64,000 bases of DNA from Dirofilaria immitis (GCA_024305405.1 JAKNDB010000068.1:9595501-9659500); one strand, 5' to 3'; positions 36,327 to 51,862 are shown, numbered from the stretch's first letter. Program-made: numbers and translations. Notes: generated by a model from the letters alone, not told the origin.

Positions 36327-39300
36327 CTATTTGGTGCAAAATACTTCCACGATTACTTTTGTTGGTTTCGAATGTTGCGATGATGCAGTAAATGTGGAAG
36401 ACGTGTCTGCTGGGGATGTACCACTAGAATTGCTTTTGGAACTTGTCCATCTCGGCAATAGGCGATATTTGTGATCCCACGGAATATCATATCTGCAGTA
36501 GTTAATGAATTACCTTTTGAATATAATTAATCATATAACATTTCTATCGCTTTCCAATAATCATATCAAAATTTTCTAATGGAAATTTAAATGCATGTCT
36601 TTCAAATGTGTATTTGAGATTCAACAAGAAACATGAATACGTAAATATTGTTTTTGAAATTTTTTAGATTTTTTTTTGGATGACACCTTATAAGAAAATT
36701 TTAAGTAAATATTAAAGTAACCGACCTGGTACTTTCGGTGGAACCATTAGATGATTCAATATGCATTATATGTGCTGCACCTATTTCAGTGCACGGTTGA
36801 CATTTTTGGATAACAAATCTCTATTTTTCTTTTGTCTAACATAAAGATAGAGTATGAATGCACAAAATGTACTGCTCAGTGCTGTTGTTAGAGCAAATAT
36901 TATTAATAGAATATTCAGATGGCTCTCATTTCCAATAAATTGCACAAAACCAGATTTCAGATCTTCTGGATACTGAAAAATCTGCTATTCATCATTATCC
37001 ATTTTATAGCATACAAAAAACGCATCTCGAAAATCAAAAAAAAATTATAGGATCATTCCGAATAAATACTATCAGTATTGTTTCAGTATTATAAATTAAC
37101 TGACCTTAGTAAAAAATTCGTAGTTTTAATCCACATGTTATAATTATATAAAATTCAAATTTTCAAATTTCTGCAATTATGATAAAAGGATGATAAATGA
37201 ATGATTGAAATCAGCATGGAATTTAAGTTTAATTCACAGTACTAATTTTTAACACAACAAGCATTTGAAATGGAAGAAAACGCTGATTTCAACTGTGTAA
37301 AAAATATTGGCATAGTTGAATAAGTTGCGTGGTGCAAATGTTTTCAATGCGGTGAAGTCATTACTAAAACGAAGAAGTGATTACTTGCTGATTGATTACA
37401 GTATCATCACTATATTCCATGCACCAGGGACAACGTTCTTCATGTTTCTCCATAATTATCGTATTATTGAAACATCGAGCTGTCAGTTTAATAATAACTT
37501 TGCCATCAATATCTGATGATATTGTGCCAGATCTTTTCTGCAGGCTTTTTTCCTCTATAATATTGTTGATACAAAGTAATAAGTCTTGCTATGATTTCAT
37601 AAATTCCAATTGCAAATTAATTTTCTCTAATATTATAAAAAGGAAAACAGATTTTACTTAACAAGGACGCAGTCTTAGATCATATTCATGAATAAAAAAA
37701 TATAATTATTTTAAATAAATTAATTATCTGCTGCTGATTAACTTTCTACTGAAATCAAAAATGGTCTGAAGATGATTTTGCTGCGTAAAGAAGATGAAAG
37801 ATTCTCAAAAATTTCACTGCTATTTTAATTATTGATAAAGTTTCATTACATTCAATTTCTTCCAACGAATTATTTATTCAAATTTTTCTTGGAAATTTTC
37901 TTAAAGCACCTAGGAAAAAGATATTACTTCTGAATTCTTTCAAAATACTACCCATTTTTTGAAAATACATTTTTCTAATTTTAACAGTGGATTAATTGTT
38001 TCATTATATGCCATTTTAAACCGTCATCATCAATGTTTTCATTATTATTATTGACAAATTAAAATTTAAAATTTTCAATAAGCAGAATTCAGAAGAAATA
38101 TGAAATCTTTTACTATACTTCCTGTTCTCCATTTCATATTCATAATCACTGCTATATAATCCAATTATTATTTCATCTTTTTCAAATTTTTAAAACACTC
38201 ATTGCTATAGTAAAATCAAAATATGTTATATATTGAAATTCATCACTTAATATAAATACTAAAATTTAGACTTTTTGAATGTTTCTCAATTGAAATTACT
38301 AGTTCGTTTATCAAATTTACTCCATTTTGATAAATAGTGATTGCAGTGGAAGAATCGCAGATTCTTGGAAATCCGTAAGTGGGATCCACACCTACGACCT
38401 CGCATGAAATCTGAATATCACTTGGATTGCCATCACTCCAATGAGTCACATATATACGTTGTCTTTCCTGTAAATTTCAAAGTTGATTGCGTAAATTGCT
38501 GAAATTCAAGAAAAAATTTTAATAAATAGAATTGCTCCACTAAAAGCGATAACTATGGCTATCTTTAATCTAATCTTTCTGCATTAAACTCGCATTAAAG
38601 TTTAACTAGATGATTCAGAAATTCCATTTTGTAAAATCAGTAATCATTAACATGCAAAATAAAGATTTTCCTTTTTTAAAGAACACTCGCTAAAAAACTT
38701 GTAGTCAATTATAGTATTATAGGTTAATAAATAATCATTGAAGATTCGACCCGGTGATGTCACAGTAAATTATTTTTTTTGTTTTAATATGTATTATACG
38801 TCTCGTATATATCGTAGAAACATAGATACATACTAATATCTAATTTCTTTTCGAAAATTATTTTACTATTATTAGACTCTAGTCCAGAATAAAGATTTTA
38901 TAAAACATGAAACTTTATGGAACTGACTTTCAATTACAATTACTACTATGATTTTCAAAATTAACTTAGATCAATCTTTCTTGAAAGTTTCTAATTTTGA
39001 TTTTAAATTTTAATAAGCTTTCCAAATTCTAGTATTTCGAAAATAATTAGCGGTCTTTATATTTAGAGTTATGATATATATTTGTCTTATTTTTTTCACA
39101 TCATTCTCCTCAAAGGTAATTTTGTTACAGACCCTTTTATTTTTGGAATAATCAATAAATGATAATTGATGTATAATCGCCAAAAATTAATGTTTCCAAC
39201 CTGCATAAGTTTTGGTGTAATAAGCCAACTTTTCGACAATTTTTCATTGGTAATAGCATTTAACAGTGCCAGCTGAAACCGAGGCTGTGCACAACCAGCT

Positions 39301-39437
39301 GTTGTCAGGCAACCTTTTCGCCATTCGATATTTTCCAGTTTAGTGGTTAACCAAAATATGGCTCGTGAAGAGTCCAATATCGTGCAGAAGATTGACCATG
39401 ATAGCGATAAAATAATTATTAGAAAAATCGTTGTCAT
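36327..39437 (-). CDS. Family member B: putative type I membrane protein with CPWC, one frameshift
   Basis: Unrecognised family, paralogue of A and C. Exons (minus): 39437-39201, 38467-38321, 37537-37385, 36972-36726, 36492-36327; about 316 residues if the frame is restored. Leader MTTIFLIIILSLSWSIFCTI; then NIEWRKGCLTTAGC; THWSDGNPSDIQISCEVVG; VDPTYGFPRICDSSTAI; VIIKLTARCFNNTIIMEKH; ERCPWCMEY; membrane helix LNILLIIFALTTALSS through AFILYLYV; and RQKKNR as stop-transfer. Exon 4 has length 1 mod 3 where 2 is needed. One extra A in the minus-strand A5 run (36803-36807) joins the helix to a tail reading IESSNGSTESTR, then YDIPWDHKYRLLPRW and a Ser/Thr-rich end. As written the frame stops at TAG just after the helix, leaving a short basic tail. 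That truncated form could still be a membrane protein, so the break is less damaging than in A. Confidence 0.78.
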
Positions 39438-42400
39438 TGACCTATAAAAGATTTAAATGATTTTATAAATCACTTTCCATGCTTCTCCATGATCATTGAG
39501 AAGACGCTGAAGTTGACAATGAATCCAAATACTTCCCATTCATCATTCATCAAAACTATTTACGATTCTTTCTTCAGCAAACAAGGAAACAAGAGTATTC
39601 TTATTCATTTATTCAAAATGAATTTAAAATAAATTTCAAAGAAAGGTTGTATGAGATGATGCTTTGATTCTCGGATATATCCCATGCCATGGAATAACTT
39701 GAAGTATCACCAATACAAGCAAAGATATCATTGGATAGACCTTATTAATATTACAACTGTTAAGCTAAACAACTGAATTCTAAAATCAAAATTCAATCTG
39801 AACGGTAGACTTATAGTTATTAAAAATTATATGTTTCAGACAGAATAAAGCTATAGGAAATGTATGTGTAGTACTTCTGAAAATATTGGATCAAAAGAAG
39901 CGATAAATTTTTGTTTTATTTTTTTTTCTTTCAAATTTCTTGATTTCTCTTTTCAAATAATTAACTCTTAAGTGCTCAAATTATAAAATTTACTGTTTTA
40001 TCTTTCAAAATTATTAAAAGTTTTTAGCATTTCGATCCCAAAAGCAAAAATTCAATAAAATTGATTAATCATTCATATTTATTAAAACGAAGTTATCTCA
40101 TCATATTAATTTATCTCCAGAATGTTCGTTCATATTCATTACGATCGATATCACTCATAAGTGATAGAAGCAATTCATTTTCTCATGTTCCGCCTATCTG
40201 ATCATTCTTGTAATATGTATCAACTGGAGAGATAGCTATTTGAAAATGATAAACAAAGATCAATTTGATTTTTACTAGTAAATAAAAGAATGAATAATAA
40301 CAAGCAATGATGTTTTATCAGTACTAACTTTTCTCTATTATTAATCATTAATTATAATACAATAATTAATATGTAATTATAATACATAGATAATATAAAG
40401 AAATATAAAGATAAGTGACCCGATGAATGAGTGACCAATAAGAATTATTCTAGAAAATGGGCATCGAACTAAAGTCATGCAGAAAGATATTTTTCAGCTT
40501 TTTATTTTTAGGATAAATTTATAAAAATAAAATAAATTCTTAAGGATAATTTTTTTTGTTTAAGGATAAATTTATGTACTTTTAATTTGTTTTTATCGAA
40601 TGTGAAGTAAAAATTTTGTACTTAATTGTATTCAAGAAGAAGTAGGGATGAATAGTCTATTACTCATCATATAAGATATATGAAGACACAAAATTTTCTC
40701 AGAAATAATTTCTCGAAATATTAGACGTATCCATATCCAAATACTTATTCCTAGTGAAAATATTCATATAAAATTTTAGATATATACAGTACATAGTTGT
40801 ACTATAAATGTAATATTTTGAAAATGGTAATGGAAAGAGAGGAAAGTCTTTGGAACATTTTGCAATTTATTCATTTGTTTCAGGTGAAATATGAATGAAA
40901 AAGGAAATATATTAGAAAAACTTCTTGCTTGCTATTTTTATAAAATGAATTTACAAAGTGGTAGCTGAAGAGAAGAAATAGCTATCGATAATTTCAGAAC
41001 TAATAACTGAGGTCAAAGAAGAGAAGAAGTGGAAGAGGTAAGAAAACCAGTCAAAATATCTTAATGAATGCGATTAAGCAAATATAAAAAACCTTTGTGT
41101 TAAGGTGTTACCGCCGTCAAAATATAGACCGTCCTGCAAAAGGAAGGCTGAGGAAATATTTTGAGTAGTAACCTAAGCTAACAAGCAACTGATCATTTAA
41201 GTAGCCGTTAGTCGATCCCTTCTTTTTTAACTTCCAACTTCTCTTTATTGTCTTCTCGGAAAGATATAGGAAATCAAGATTTCAATTCCAAATTTGTATT
41301 AGCATTTATAAAAGAAGTTGCGAGAATTAGAAAATAATTTAATAGCTTTAATCTCTAAATTAATGATGCAATCTTGATGAATGATAAACAGATAAGTATC
41401 GATTAATCTCCGAATCAAAATATATTATATATTTGAGTATATGAACATAAACTAAACTATCATATTGATTTATAATATATAACTCCTATTATAAACTGTA
41501 ATGCGTATAAATGTTCAATATTTTACAACTTCAATTTAGCCATTTACAAATTTGTGATTATTATTGAGCTCTTTCTACTGATATTATTAGCTATAAAAAG
41601 TATCGTTGAAAACGATGATTATGATAATAATTCGAAATTTAACTAAAATCAAAATTGAACAATTCAATTTTTTTCGACAATTTCTAATTTTATTTTTTCA
41701 TAAAGAAAATTGGCGATAAATGAATTTTCCTAAGCATCAAAAGTAGAAAGGGAAAGTTTCAAGTCTTAGGTTACAATTGAAAAAACTGTTGCTAAATTTC
41801 GAAGGAAGAAATAATGTGGTCAATTGAAATGAAATTCAAATGAGTACTCAGAATTGCGGCGGCACTTATTTGTATAAAAAAGATCAGCGAATTATTATAG
41901 TGATAGGGAGGAAGAGCAATGATTTTTAGGTTAGAACACAGCGGGTAGTTGATAGCTATGGATTGAACACAACTTTTTCACAATATGTTTAGAAGATCAA
42001 TTCTAACCTGAATTTGAAATTAAAAACTATTTGGTTCTGAAGCATAAAGTTCATCTAAGATCGTAAATATTTCAGAATTTCGGAATAATTTGAATTGCAA
42101 TCAGGAAAAAGATTACCATTAATTTCAAATTCTAATTAAAATTCTCAAATTCCGAAAAAGTAAAATTTTAATTTTGCAATTTTTCTTTGATTTTTTTATT
42201 TTACTTTTACATTGAAATTTTAATTTTAATGAAAAAGATAATTTCCACATTTTATAACAGGTGGGACTAGTTTTATTAATTTATTTACATTATTCTAAAA
42301 GCTACATCAACTGCTGAAATTGGTTTTAAAAAAATTTTTAACTCATCAACAAAGAAGAAATTCCTATTAATATAATGCATAGCTCATGAATTGCAATCAA

Positions 42401-45400
42401 AATAATTAATTAAAAAAATTTGAAAATTTAGAATTTTTAATTCTTCAACAACATTATAAAAATTTTCTGTCGCAAATAATTGTTAAAATATCTTATAAAG
42501 TTTTCTGTGAAAAGAAAGCATAATTTTCTATTCTGTTCATACTTTCTAATCTGAGAAATGGAAAGGATACTGATTAAATGGGTTTCTTACTGCTGAATAA
42601 TAATCACATATTACGATGGAAGGCACCTGTCCAAATGTTGAATATCCTTTACAATACCGTGAAGTTAGAATAATAATATTGGTTAGATGACACTACGAAG
42701 AACAAAGTTGATCATATCTACTTGTATTAAAATTCATACAAATTTTCATGATTTTTTAAACGATTATTTTAAAATATTTTAATCGATTTGATTTTTTTCC
42801 TTAATTTGTAATTTTTACATTTTTTTTTGTAGAATCGAAATAATTGAAGCAATAAATGAGTTATTTTGTAGAAAATTCCGAATAAAAATAAATAGGAAAA
42901 ATATAATAGACAGAAATTTTATTTCAATGTTATGTACTTTTAAATGATTTTTACATTGCAATAAAATTGGCAAAAGAACTGAGAAACAAAAAATTTTTCT
43001 TTGCTATATTATAAGAATATCCGTTTATCGTAAGAAAGGAACAAAATATTTAAAATTGAAAGATTAAAGTTACTATGATAATATTATTGCATATTCTAAT
43101 ATGCAATCAAAACTAAGTTAATCATACTAAAAATACAACAGCTTTCAGTAATATTATCAATTGATATATGCTTAAAAAATTATCACAATACTGCATAATG
43201 AAATAATCATAATTGGATAGAATAGTGATAATAATTATGCTGTCACTTTTACTATTTATTCTTCGTTCTTCAACTTAATGTGATCCATTAAGAGCATATT
43301 AAGTAAATGTCACTATTTATCAATTCATCAATTGATCGTTATCAGTTACGATATTAACCAAAATCTTATGTTCATTTCTAAGGTTATTTAAGTAGTATTA
43401 AGTGAATATTTTTCAATTGAAACTAATATGATTGTGTATGATGGTTGAAAGGATCATGAAAAGGTTGAAATAGTGCTGAAATAATGGTATAGTATGAGAC
43501 GCATAATATACTTCAACTATTAATAAGAAAAGCCAATCATTCAATGATAATTTTACTCTACTAACTTTTAATGAATTAATCAAAGCGATTTATACTTATT
43601 TCTAAACAACAGCTATCACATTATTTTAATACCTAATTTTTTTCAACTAATGATATAATACGAAACATTACTATCATTATGATTATAATTAGTTATCATG
43701 ATTATAGTGACTTATATTAGCAGTTGTCGATATCGTTAATATTTTTATCACTAATTCTGATTATTACTTATAGTATCAGTCTTCGAACTACTAGGAATGT
43801 AGTGAAAAACGAAAAGGATATGAGTTATTAGATTTTGGAGAATATTTCATCAAAAATAAATATTTATTAATTTCCAGCAATTTGTCCATTTTTATTTTTC
43901 TTAATATACGAAACTATTAGTTTCAAAAGTGATTGAATAGAATTCACAAAAATAACAACAAATTGAAACACGTAGTGATGAAGGATACTTGACGTGGCGA
44001 ATAATGACAAATGCGCTGATAGTGAATGCGCTGATTAAATCTAGAAGAGTGACATATACCTGTCATGAAGCGCAACTCGAATGTAATAAACAATGAATGC
44101 AACGATGGATGATGAAGAAAAGGAGGATGTCCAAGAGACTTGTCTCCTTGTTTCCATTGATGTCAATCGACTGACTCGCTAAAAGTTACAAGTGAGATCG
44201 GAAGGGTCTCAGACGCTGTATAGATGGATAGAAGATGGATAAAATTTATTAATTTTCTCTTGAGAAAGGTTAAGACTATTGACCTAAATTGCTTTAAGAG
44301 AAATGACCCAAACTGAAATGCTACTTCGATATAAATATCATACATGAGCTGTTCAGCTAACCAATGAGAATTATCTCTTAAATAAATTGGAAGTCAATTT
44401 TCCGCCAATTTAGAAAGTCTTATTTTATGATAAAAACTAAAGATTTTCAACACTTTGAAAGTTTTAAAGAAATTAAACTTTGGAGATTTCGCTTCTTAAA
44501 ATAGTATTTTTGTAGAAATCCTAGTATATACACAGTATTTCTGAATCTCTTAAAAATTTGTTTTTAGATTAAAAAGAACTCATGTATAATAAAATTACGT
44601 GTAATGAACTCATTGGTACAATTAATGAAATCAATTGGTAATTATAAAATAAATATTCTGGCTTCGTCGAATCGTAGATTTTGTCATTTTAAGCAAAGAT
44701 TATTTCATATTACCATTATAATTATTAGTGTATAAAAGGATTAGACAAGTAAAAGTCATGAGCAGACAGATTTGATAATTACTTGAAGGATTCGAATTAC
44801 TCACACTTTGTCCCAGGTATCACTTTAATATGTTTTAAATCAATTGGATAAGAGATGCAAATGATTGCAACACTTGAAAAAGATTCTGTGACTCAATAAT
44901 TTGTGCTCAAATTTTTGAAGGGAATGATTTTTATTCATCCCTGCTTTCTCCTTTTTCAAGGAACAATTGATTTTTGGAAAATTTCAGTATCTTGTTCAAA
45001 TATTGCTATAGAAATTGGCAGATATTTATCAGAAATATTTATAATTCCGGAATGAATGAAATTTTATTTGATGAAGATCAAAAATGAAATTGTAATTAGT
45101 TTTATTTAGCGATCACTTCTTTATGGTGTGAAATATGGAATAAGCAAACGAAAAATAAGGGCTAAAATATATCATTCTAAGGAATTTCCAAAAGAAACAA
45201 TTTAAAAAAAATTTATCCTTTCGTTTCCTTATCATCTTTGATGCAAATGAATCATATTTATGAATGAAAAGTTTTTATAACTTGGTCACAATATCTCTCG
45301 CTAATTTTTATCAATGTGTTGAAGAATATGAAAATAAACTGCTAATCAGTTAAAGCTAATTTCTTTCTTCTTCTTTTCATCTGATCGACTGTGCTGAATT

Positions 45401-48400
45401 TTTAACGATTAATAGTCCATGAAATGAATTAAGGAAAAACCTTCAATTTCAAAAGATAAATAAGGAAAATGAATAACAATTGTTGTTGTGATAGTTTAAG
45501 ATGACACATTATATTGATGATAAATGAAGCAATAATTATAGCATCTATTGCTAAAGAACCATGAATAAAATAAAGTAAGGTAGCAATCAGAGTATCACCA
45601 AGGTGCTAATTATTTATTTGAAGATGAACAGACACATTGGACAAATGGAACAATAGATTAGATATACTTTATTCTGAAATGTATGACATCAAGACAATCT
45701 AATGATAAACAAAAATAATGTCCATTATCCCAATAATAATCCCTTACAATATTTCACCATTTAAATAATACCATTAAAAACTATCATTTTCATAAGCTTT
45801 CTCCTAAGAAGATTTAATTTCTCGGGGCCGTATCTGCTGAATATTCAAAATTTGATGAATTTAAAAATATTAGCAAATAATTTCTATTAAAGAAAATAGC
45901 TGTCGAAAATCATTAAATCTAATTCTAAATTTGCTGTATTTCAGAATTTCTTTGCTCTAAAAAAAAATTTAGCATCCAATATACATTTTATTAACTAATT
46001 GTCCTTTATCATTGTACAAAATGTTGAACTATATGAAGCTTTTCTTTAAATATTATAATTCCCTTTATTTATCTAAAAATCTTCCTTTTCATTACTTTAT
46101 TCCTCTTTATGAATTCGACCATGCCAGAAGCAAAATTTGGCAATAATACTTCCCTGCATCAATTAATCATTTCGAAGACCCAAGTTTCTGTTTCCATATC
46201 TTTATCGCGGAAATGGATTCTTTCCTTCCACTTCAGTAAATAAATATTTTATATGCCACTGCCTAAGCTAAATTAGTTTAAGATAATGAGTCTTTATCAG
46301 TAAAAGCTGAGTAAAATTAAGAAATATAAAGTTGAAATTTCTAACAAATAGATTTAAAAATTTAAACTAATTTTTCAAAACTGATTGCAGTTTTGCATAT
46401 TTTTCTTTTGGTTCGTTTCTCTGTCTTTCTTTTGCAACAATATAAAGAAAGTTGAAAGGTCAATGATTAGAGTTGCTACCTTTTTTAAATTGTGCATCCT
46501 GTAAGAATTATAGATAGATTTTCAATTCAATCACTGACAGATTTTCAATTTAAGAACTGACTCTTGGAGAAGTTTTTACTGAGCATTATTTTGAAAATAG
46601 AGATAAAAATTTCTGAAAAAAAAAATTTAGATATAGAGAAAAGACTGTACAATATGAAGAAATTTCACCGAATATTCATTAAAATGATAGGTTAATATTC
46701 AGTTTATAAAAATCAGTCAACCGATCAAAAAGTTCCGATAGCGATCGATTATTTTTAATAGCATTACCGGTAAACAATATGCTCTTGCACCGATTAAATA
46801 TGAATAGCATTCTCTAAGTACTCTGTAAATTGAAGGGCATTGGATTTGCAGCTAATTGGATCAGAGGCATGCAGTTATTTGAATTGAAGAGTATTGTTTC
46901 GAAGGATACAAAATGGATCAGAGAAATGAACGAGATTTGAAGAAAGGATAATGGGAGAAGTTTGTCATCATATGACATTGAAAACAAAGTATAACAGGGA
47001 ACAATAGTTGAAAAAACAATATTTATTCATAAATATAAGATATGTTAGCAATAGAAACGATCAAATGACCTTCGGAATTTAAGTGGAAAAAGAAAAGTGC
47101 GATAGAAAATCTAATGAAAGTTGATTCGGATATGATACATCATTGGTTGCTGAAATAAAAAGGCATTGAAGAGATCTTCTAGCATTAATTTCTACTCATT
47201 GAATGGAAATATTAAAATTCTCGTCCATACTTAGTGATAAACTTCATCATTTACTTTATTCTCTTAAAGTTTATAACATTATCAATCTGAAACTCAAAAG
47301 CCTGATCTTTCCTTCCCATACTTTCCTATAACTTGACAATTAATCTAACGAATTTCATGGTTTTCCAATCTTCGCTTTTCAACTAAATGTCATCCTAATT
47401 GTTTTATAAGAAAGAGAAAAGTACTTCATAATTTAGTAAAACATCGAATTATTTAGCTGAAATATAAAATCTTAAAAATAAGATTTAAATCATTTTTCAT
47501 GGAATATTCACGACGATGAGTTTTATTTCATATAAAAAGTTGTTTACAACTCTTTGCAGAGAAATAAGAATAGAATTGCAGAATTTGGTGAAAACTTCAA
47601 TGCTGATAAAAGGCATGAATTTTATTGAAATTAAAAGAATAGGCTACCACACAGAATTTATTGCAGAATTTCAACTATTAAATTTTTATGAGCAAAAGAA
47701 CAACAACAGCAACAACAACGACTCATTCTTTATGCACAATCAATTGGTTTTTTTCTTCTAATTTTATCATATGCTGGAGACAAAAATGTGAGATAAAATC
47801 AAATGATGAGAATTAAAATGAGAATCAATCAATAGATACAATGAATTGAATGAGTTTAAGTATTTTATTTATATGGAAAATAATTTTCTAAATGTAAGTA
47901 TCGAAATAACTAAAATATAAATGTTTCTAACAATCCATTTATAATAAAATCCATGTATTTCAGGAAAATAACTGCTAAATGATAAATGATTGCAAACACA
48001 CACTTAATATTTGCTAAAGCAGATGGTTTAGCATTAAATTGAATTCTTTTTCAGAAAGATAAGGATTGTAAATTGAAAGGCATAACCTTATGGTACGATG
48101 ATACTAGAAATTTTAGCCTATTAAATAGACCAATTGACCTTTTAGTTGTATATAAAGTTAAGCAATAAAGATATTTTTGATATAGTCAAATATTCAGACT
48201 GGACGCAATTAGTACTTGAAGAATCAGAATAACATAATAGCTCATTCTGACAAAAAATTACGAGGAAGATTAAATATTTAAATGGAACAAGAGTTTGTCC
48301 TCGCATATCACAAGTTATGCTTTTTATGATACATCTATGGATATACCATAGAGAAGAAAACAGTTGTTTCGGCAATTTAATAATTTCACTGAAAAACTTC

Positions 48401-50514
48401 TATTTTCATTCTATACACAAAATAACAAAGTGACGAATAAAATGAAGAACCGAACCCGTAAAGGATTTAATTTCAAATATTCATCGTGAAGTACAGAAAT
48501 CATTGATATTATAACATATCATATAGCAGAAAGATGAAAGTTATTTCATAAATATTGATTTGGAAAAATCAAAGTACGAAATAATGAAAGCAACAAATTT
48601 CGGTTTATGAAATTCAATAACTTTGAAATGATAAGTTTTGAACTGCTAAATGATTCAGTTTCAGTTTTAGTCTAATGGCTCATTTGGTGATTGATAATGC
48701 AATTTTAGCAAATGTTATCTACAAATCACTCAAATCGCTTTTATTTCTATTCTATTGGAACTAAATTTTTTTTCTAGACTGGAAATCAGCATAAATTAAT
48801 TTCAACAAGTCTTTTTCATTAATTTTTCATCAACTATTCTGTTCATTCATATCTTTATCATTTTAAGAACAAATTGAAAACAGTTGTAAATCTCCGATCA
48901 GAGCAAGAACTAATTTGTTTGTAAAGTATTTTATGATTTGAATATTTTGGAATTGATTCATGTAATGTACTTCAAAAAATTTAATTCAATGATTTCTAAA
49001 ATTTTTTTTTGGAATCTGAAACAACATATGCCCGAAAGAGTTTTATAGCGTAAGCATTTTAACTGTTGCAATAAAAACATTTAAAAAATGAGGTGACAAC
49101 AGGCAGTCCTTTAATTTAGTAATATCTTTGCTGTTCAGCTGTTCACAGATGGTATTAACGATGATTCAAAATAGTAAAATTAAGTGAATAATGAACGAGT
49201 CTGAATCTAATGGTACCAATTTTTGAATTTAATAAAGCAAAAGTAAAGTTGTAATGATATAAAGGCGAACAATTCAATAATTTCCAACTCAGTGAATTTT
49301 GCAGGCAATTGAAGGAAGTGGAAGGGAATACTGAAATAGAGACGTTTCTAAAAAAAAAAAAAAATCAAGCAGTTATTGATGCAAACTTATGAATTATTTA
49401 TACATTTTCATTATTGTTTTAGTTGTATGACAAGTCGAGAGGATAAAAGTAAAACGAATGTGAATTATATGGCTATCAAATAAATGAACTATTTTTAAGT
49501 TTACTTACCATAATTGAACAATTATATTATACGATATGTTTTTTATCTATATCAAATATAAAATTTAGCAATTACTGATTGATAGTGTAATAATAAGGCA
49601 ATAATAATTAAAAGTATCAATAAATTTTTCATCTTATTTATTTAAATAATAGCTGAAATTTGATCCTAAACCGAAGAGATTGAATTGTTTCTTTCTTATT
49701 CTCTTTATTGTTTTATTCTTCACAGTTAAAGTATTACAAATTGAAAAATTGAACAAAACTACGCATAATTTATAGAATAAACCGTGAAATGAGCACTGTG
49801 TGAATTGCTGAGCAGAAATTTTGGTTTAGAATGTAAAGATAAACAATGTAACAGATATGGTCCAGTCAAATCAGGCTTCTATCATCATCCGCTACCAATT
49901 ATTATGCAAAAAAAAATGGATTCATCATATCAGAAAAGTAGGTGAGTAGCATAAGTGATTATTGTCTATTTTGTTGTTATTTTGACATTTATTCAATGAG
50001 TTAGTTTGTTATTCGTTGAGCTTGCCTATATCCGTCTTTAGCTGTCATAATATAATGCTTAGCCATAAAGGGTCATTTTTCAACAATAGTTTTAAAAGTC
50101 ATTGAGTGAAATAAATCAATTAGATTCTCTTCTCTATCAACATCCTCGTCTGATTAGTGACATTGGAAGAACGGCTGTTCATGAAGGAGATTAATTAAGG
50201 GTATTAATTTCAACTGGGTGAACTAATCTGCTATTTAACTGTTCATGTGCTCAGGCATTTCTCTCTCTCATATTCATCACAAATTTCAGTATTCCGTTGA
50301 CTTTCTCGTCTATCTTACTTATCTCATCTATATTAATTAATTATATTTCTAGTATTCAAACATTTAACCTCACCATCATATAGCTTAAATGTGTTCGTTT
50401 AGAATCATTAAAGAGCTTCTGATGGTAAAGTTATGATTCTCGAAAGGGCAAATCGCTAAAATTCATTTTTCATATTGTAGATTAAAGATCATGAGCATTA
50501 GAATTAGATAATTA

Positions 50515-50586
50515 CACGGATCGCTTGATCCGTGCATTCTGAGGAGACGAAGTTTATGTTTCCTTAATGATCCAATTTATTGGATC
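50515..50586. repeat. Two small inverted repeats with GGATC/GATCC arms
   Basis: CACGGATC-GCTT-GATCCGTG at 50515-50534 and GATCCAAT-TT-ATTGGATC at 50569-50586, each with perfect 8-bp arms. No gene or promoter can be tied to them. Confidence 0.7.
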
Positions 50587-51830
50587 CACAAGTATGTAGT
50601 TGAACGACAGACTGAGAGAAGAGTTATTAAGAATTATATGAAGAGAGAGAAAAAAATAACTGAAGTTGAAGTCACTTTTAAATGTTTAGAGAAAGGTTTT
50701 AGAAAATCGTTGAATGAATCCATATATATTCTAATTTACTATCTTAAAAATGAAAGTTTAGTTTAATTGATTCCATTATAATCAAGGATCGAGGAATCAC
50801 CAAGCCTCTATTTACTAGATTAAAGCAGTTATTAACTGATATATAATATATATATATAAGCAACCTCAAAAATTGCCTTCTTTTTTAACTTAGTTGAAAG
50901 TATATTATCTTATTCAAGATGTAACTTTGTTGGCTCAGCCCAGAAAAAGTTATCAAAATAGGGCCTATTTTTACTTTAAACTTGAAAATTCTTATGCCCA
51001 AATTGAATTCCAAGAAGTAAAAAAGCTAGCAGTTTGATTTCATCTAAAAATGCAGAAATAAAATGGTTATGAAAAGATTTTCAAGATAATGGACAACGCT
51101 TTTCCAAAATTGATCTCACGTTACAATAACAGATATTTAATAAAACGAACAACATCTTATACGATTTGTTTATCCAATTTATGTGAAATTAATCAGTTAA
51201 ATAGCATAAAATCGCCTGATTTATTTTCGAAAGGAAAAGGAGAAATTTTATTTTCTTTAAAATCATATCAGTAAATCATAATATACCATCTTTTCAGAAA
51301 TTTAATAACTTTGAGGAAATTTGCAAATCAAATATGATGCTGAAAAAGAAGAAAATTAAATTAAGTGCCTTGCTTGTCACAATTTATCAATATTTCTTCG
51401 TCGCTTCTTTATGATTAATGGTTAATTAATACTGATGATCAAGTTTATATTTTCAAGATCAAATTAAAGCAAAATGAGCTCTCCAGGAAAATTGAATATC
51501 CTTGTATCCAAGATTTTGATAGTAATCGATATTTAATTGCGCTTGTCATCAGTCCACTTATTGGTATCACCAAGACTGGGATATCATAGTTAATGCTGCA
51601 ATATGATTGAAAGAATTTTGCAAGCCTCAAAAACTTTATTCTAAGGTCGCTTGCCTTGTATAATTCAATAAAATAATCAATAAACCTAAATCAGTTTTTA
51701 AAAAATTACAGAAAAAGCGATAAATTGAATCAATTCGAAAATATTTTATCCTTCCTTCCAAAGGGTGTCATTTTTACAAATTTGATATAAAAATATTCCA
51801 AAAGCGGACAGATTGAAAACTAAATGCGAC

Positions 51831-51862
51831 ATGCGAAATTCTATTTTAATCGAATTTCGCAT
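51831..51862. repeat. Inverted repeat, 11-bp perfect arms, 10-base loop
   Basis: ATGCGAAATTC and GAATTTCGCAT around a 10-base A/T-rich loop. It could fold as a hairpin in RNA or DNA. It sits in the gene-poor region with no recognised element around it. Confidence 0.75.

Noticed and set aside
44163..44345. 60-codon minus-strand frame
   Set aside because: No motif and no splice partners; nearby G+C-richer sequence did not yield a consistent gene.
47516..47761. 81-codon plus-strand ATG frame with an Asn run
   Set aside because: No similarity recognised; the Asn run comes from an AAC repeat. Cannot be told from chance.
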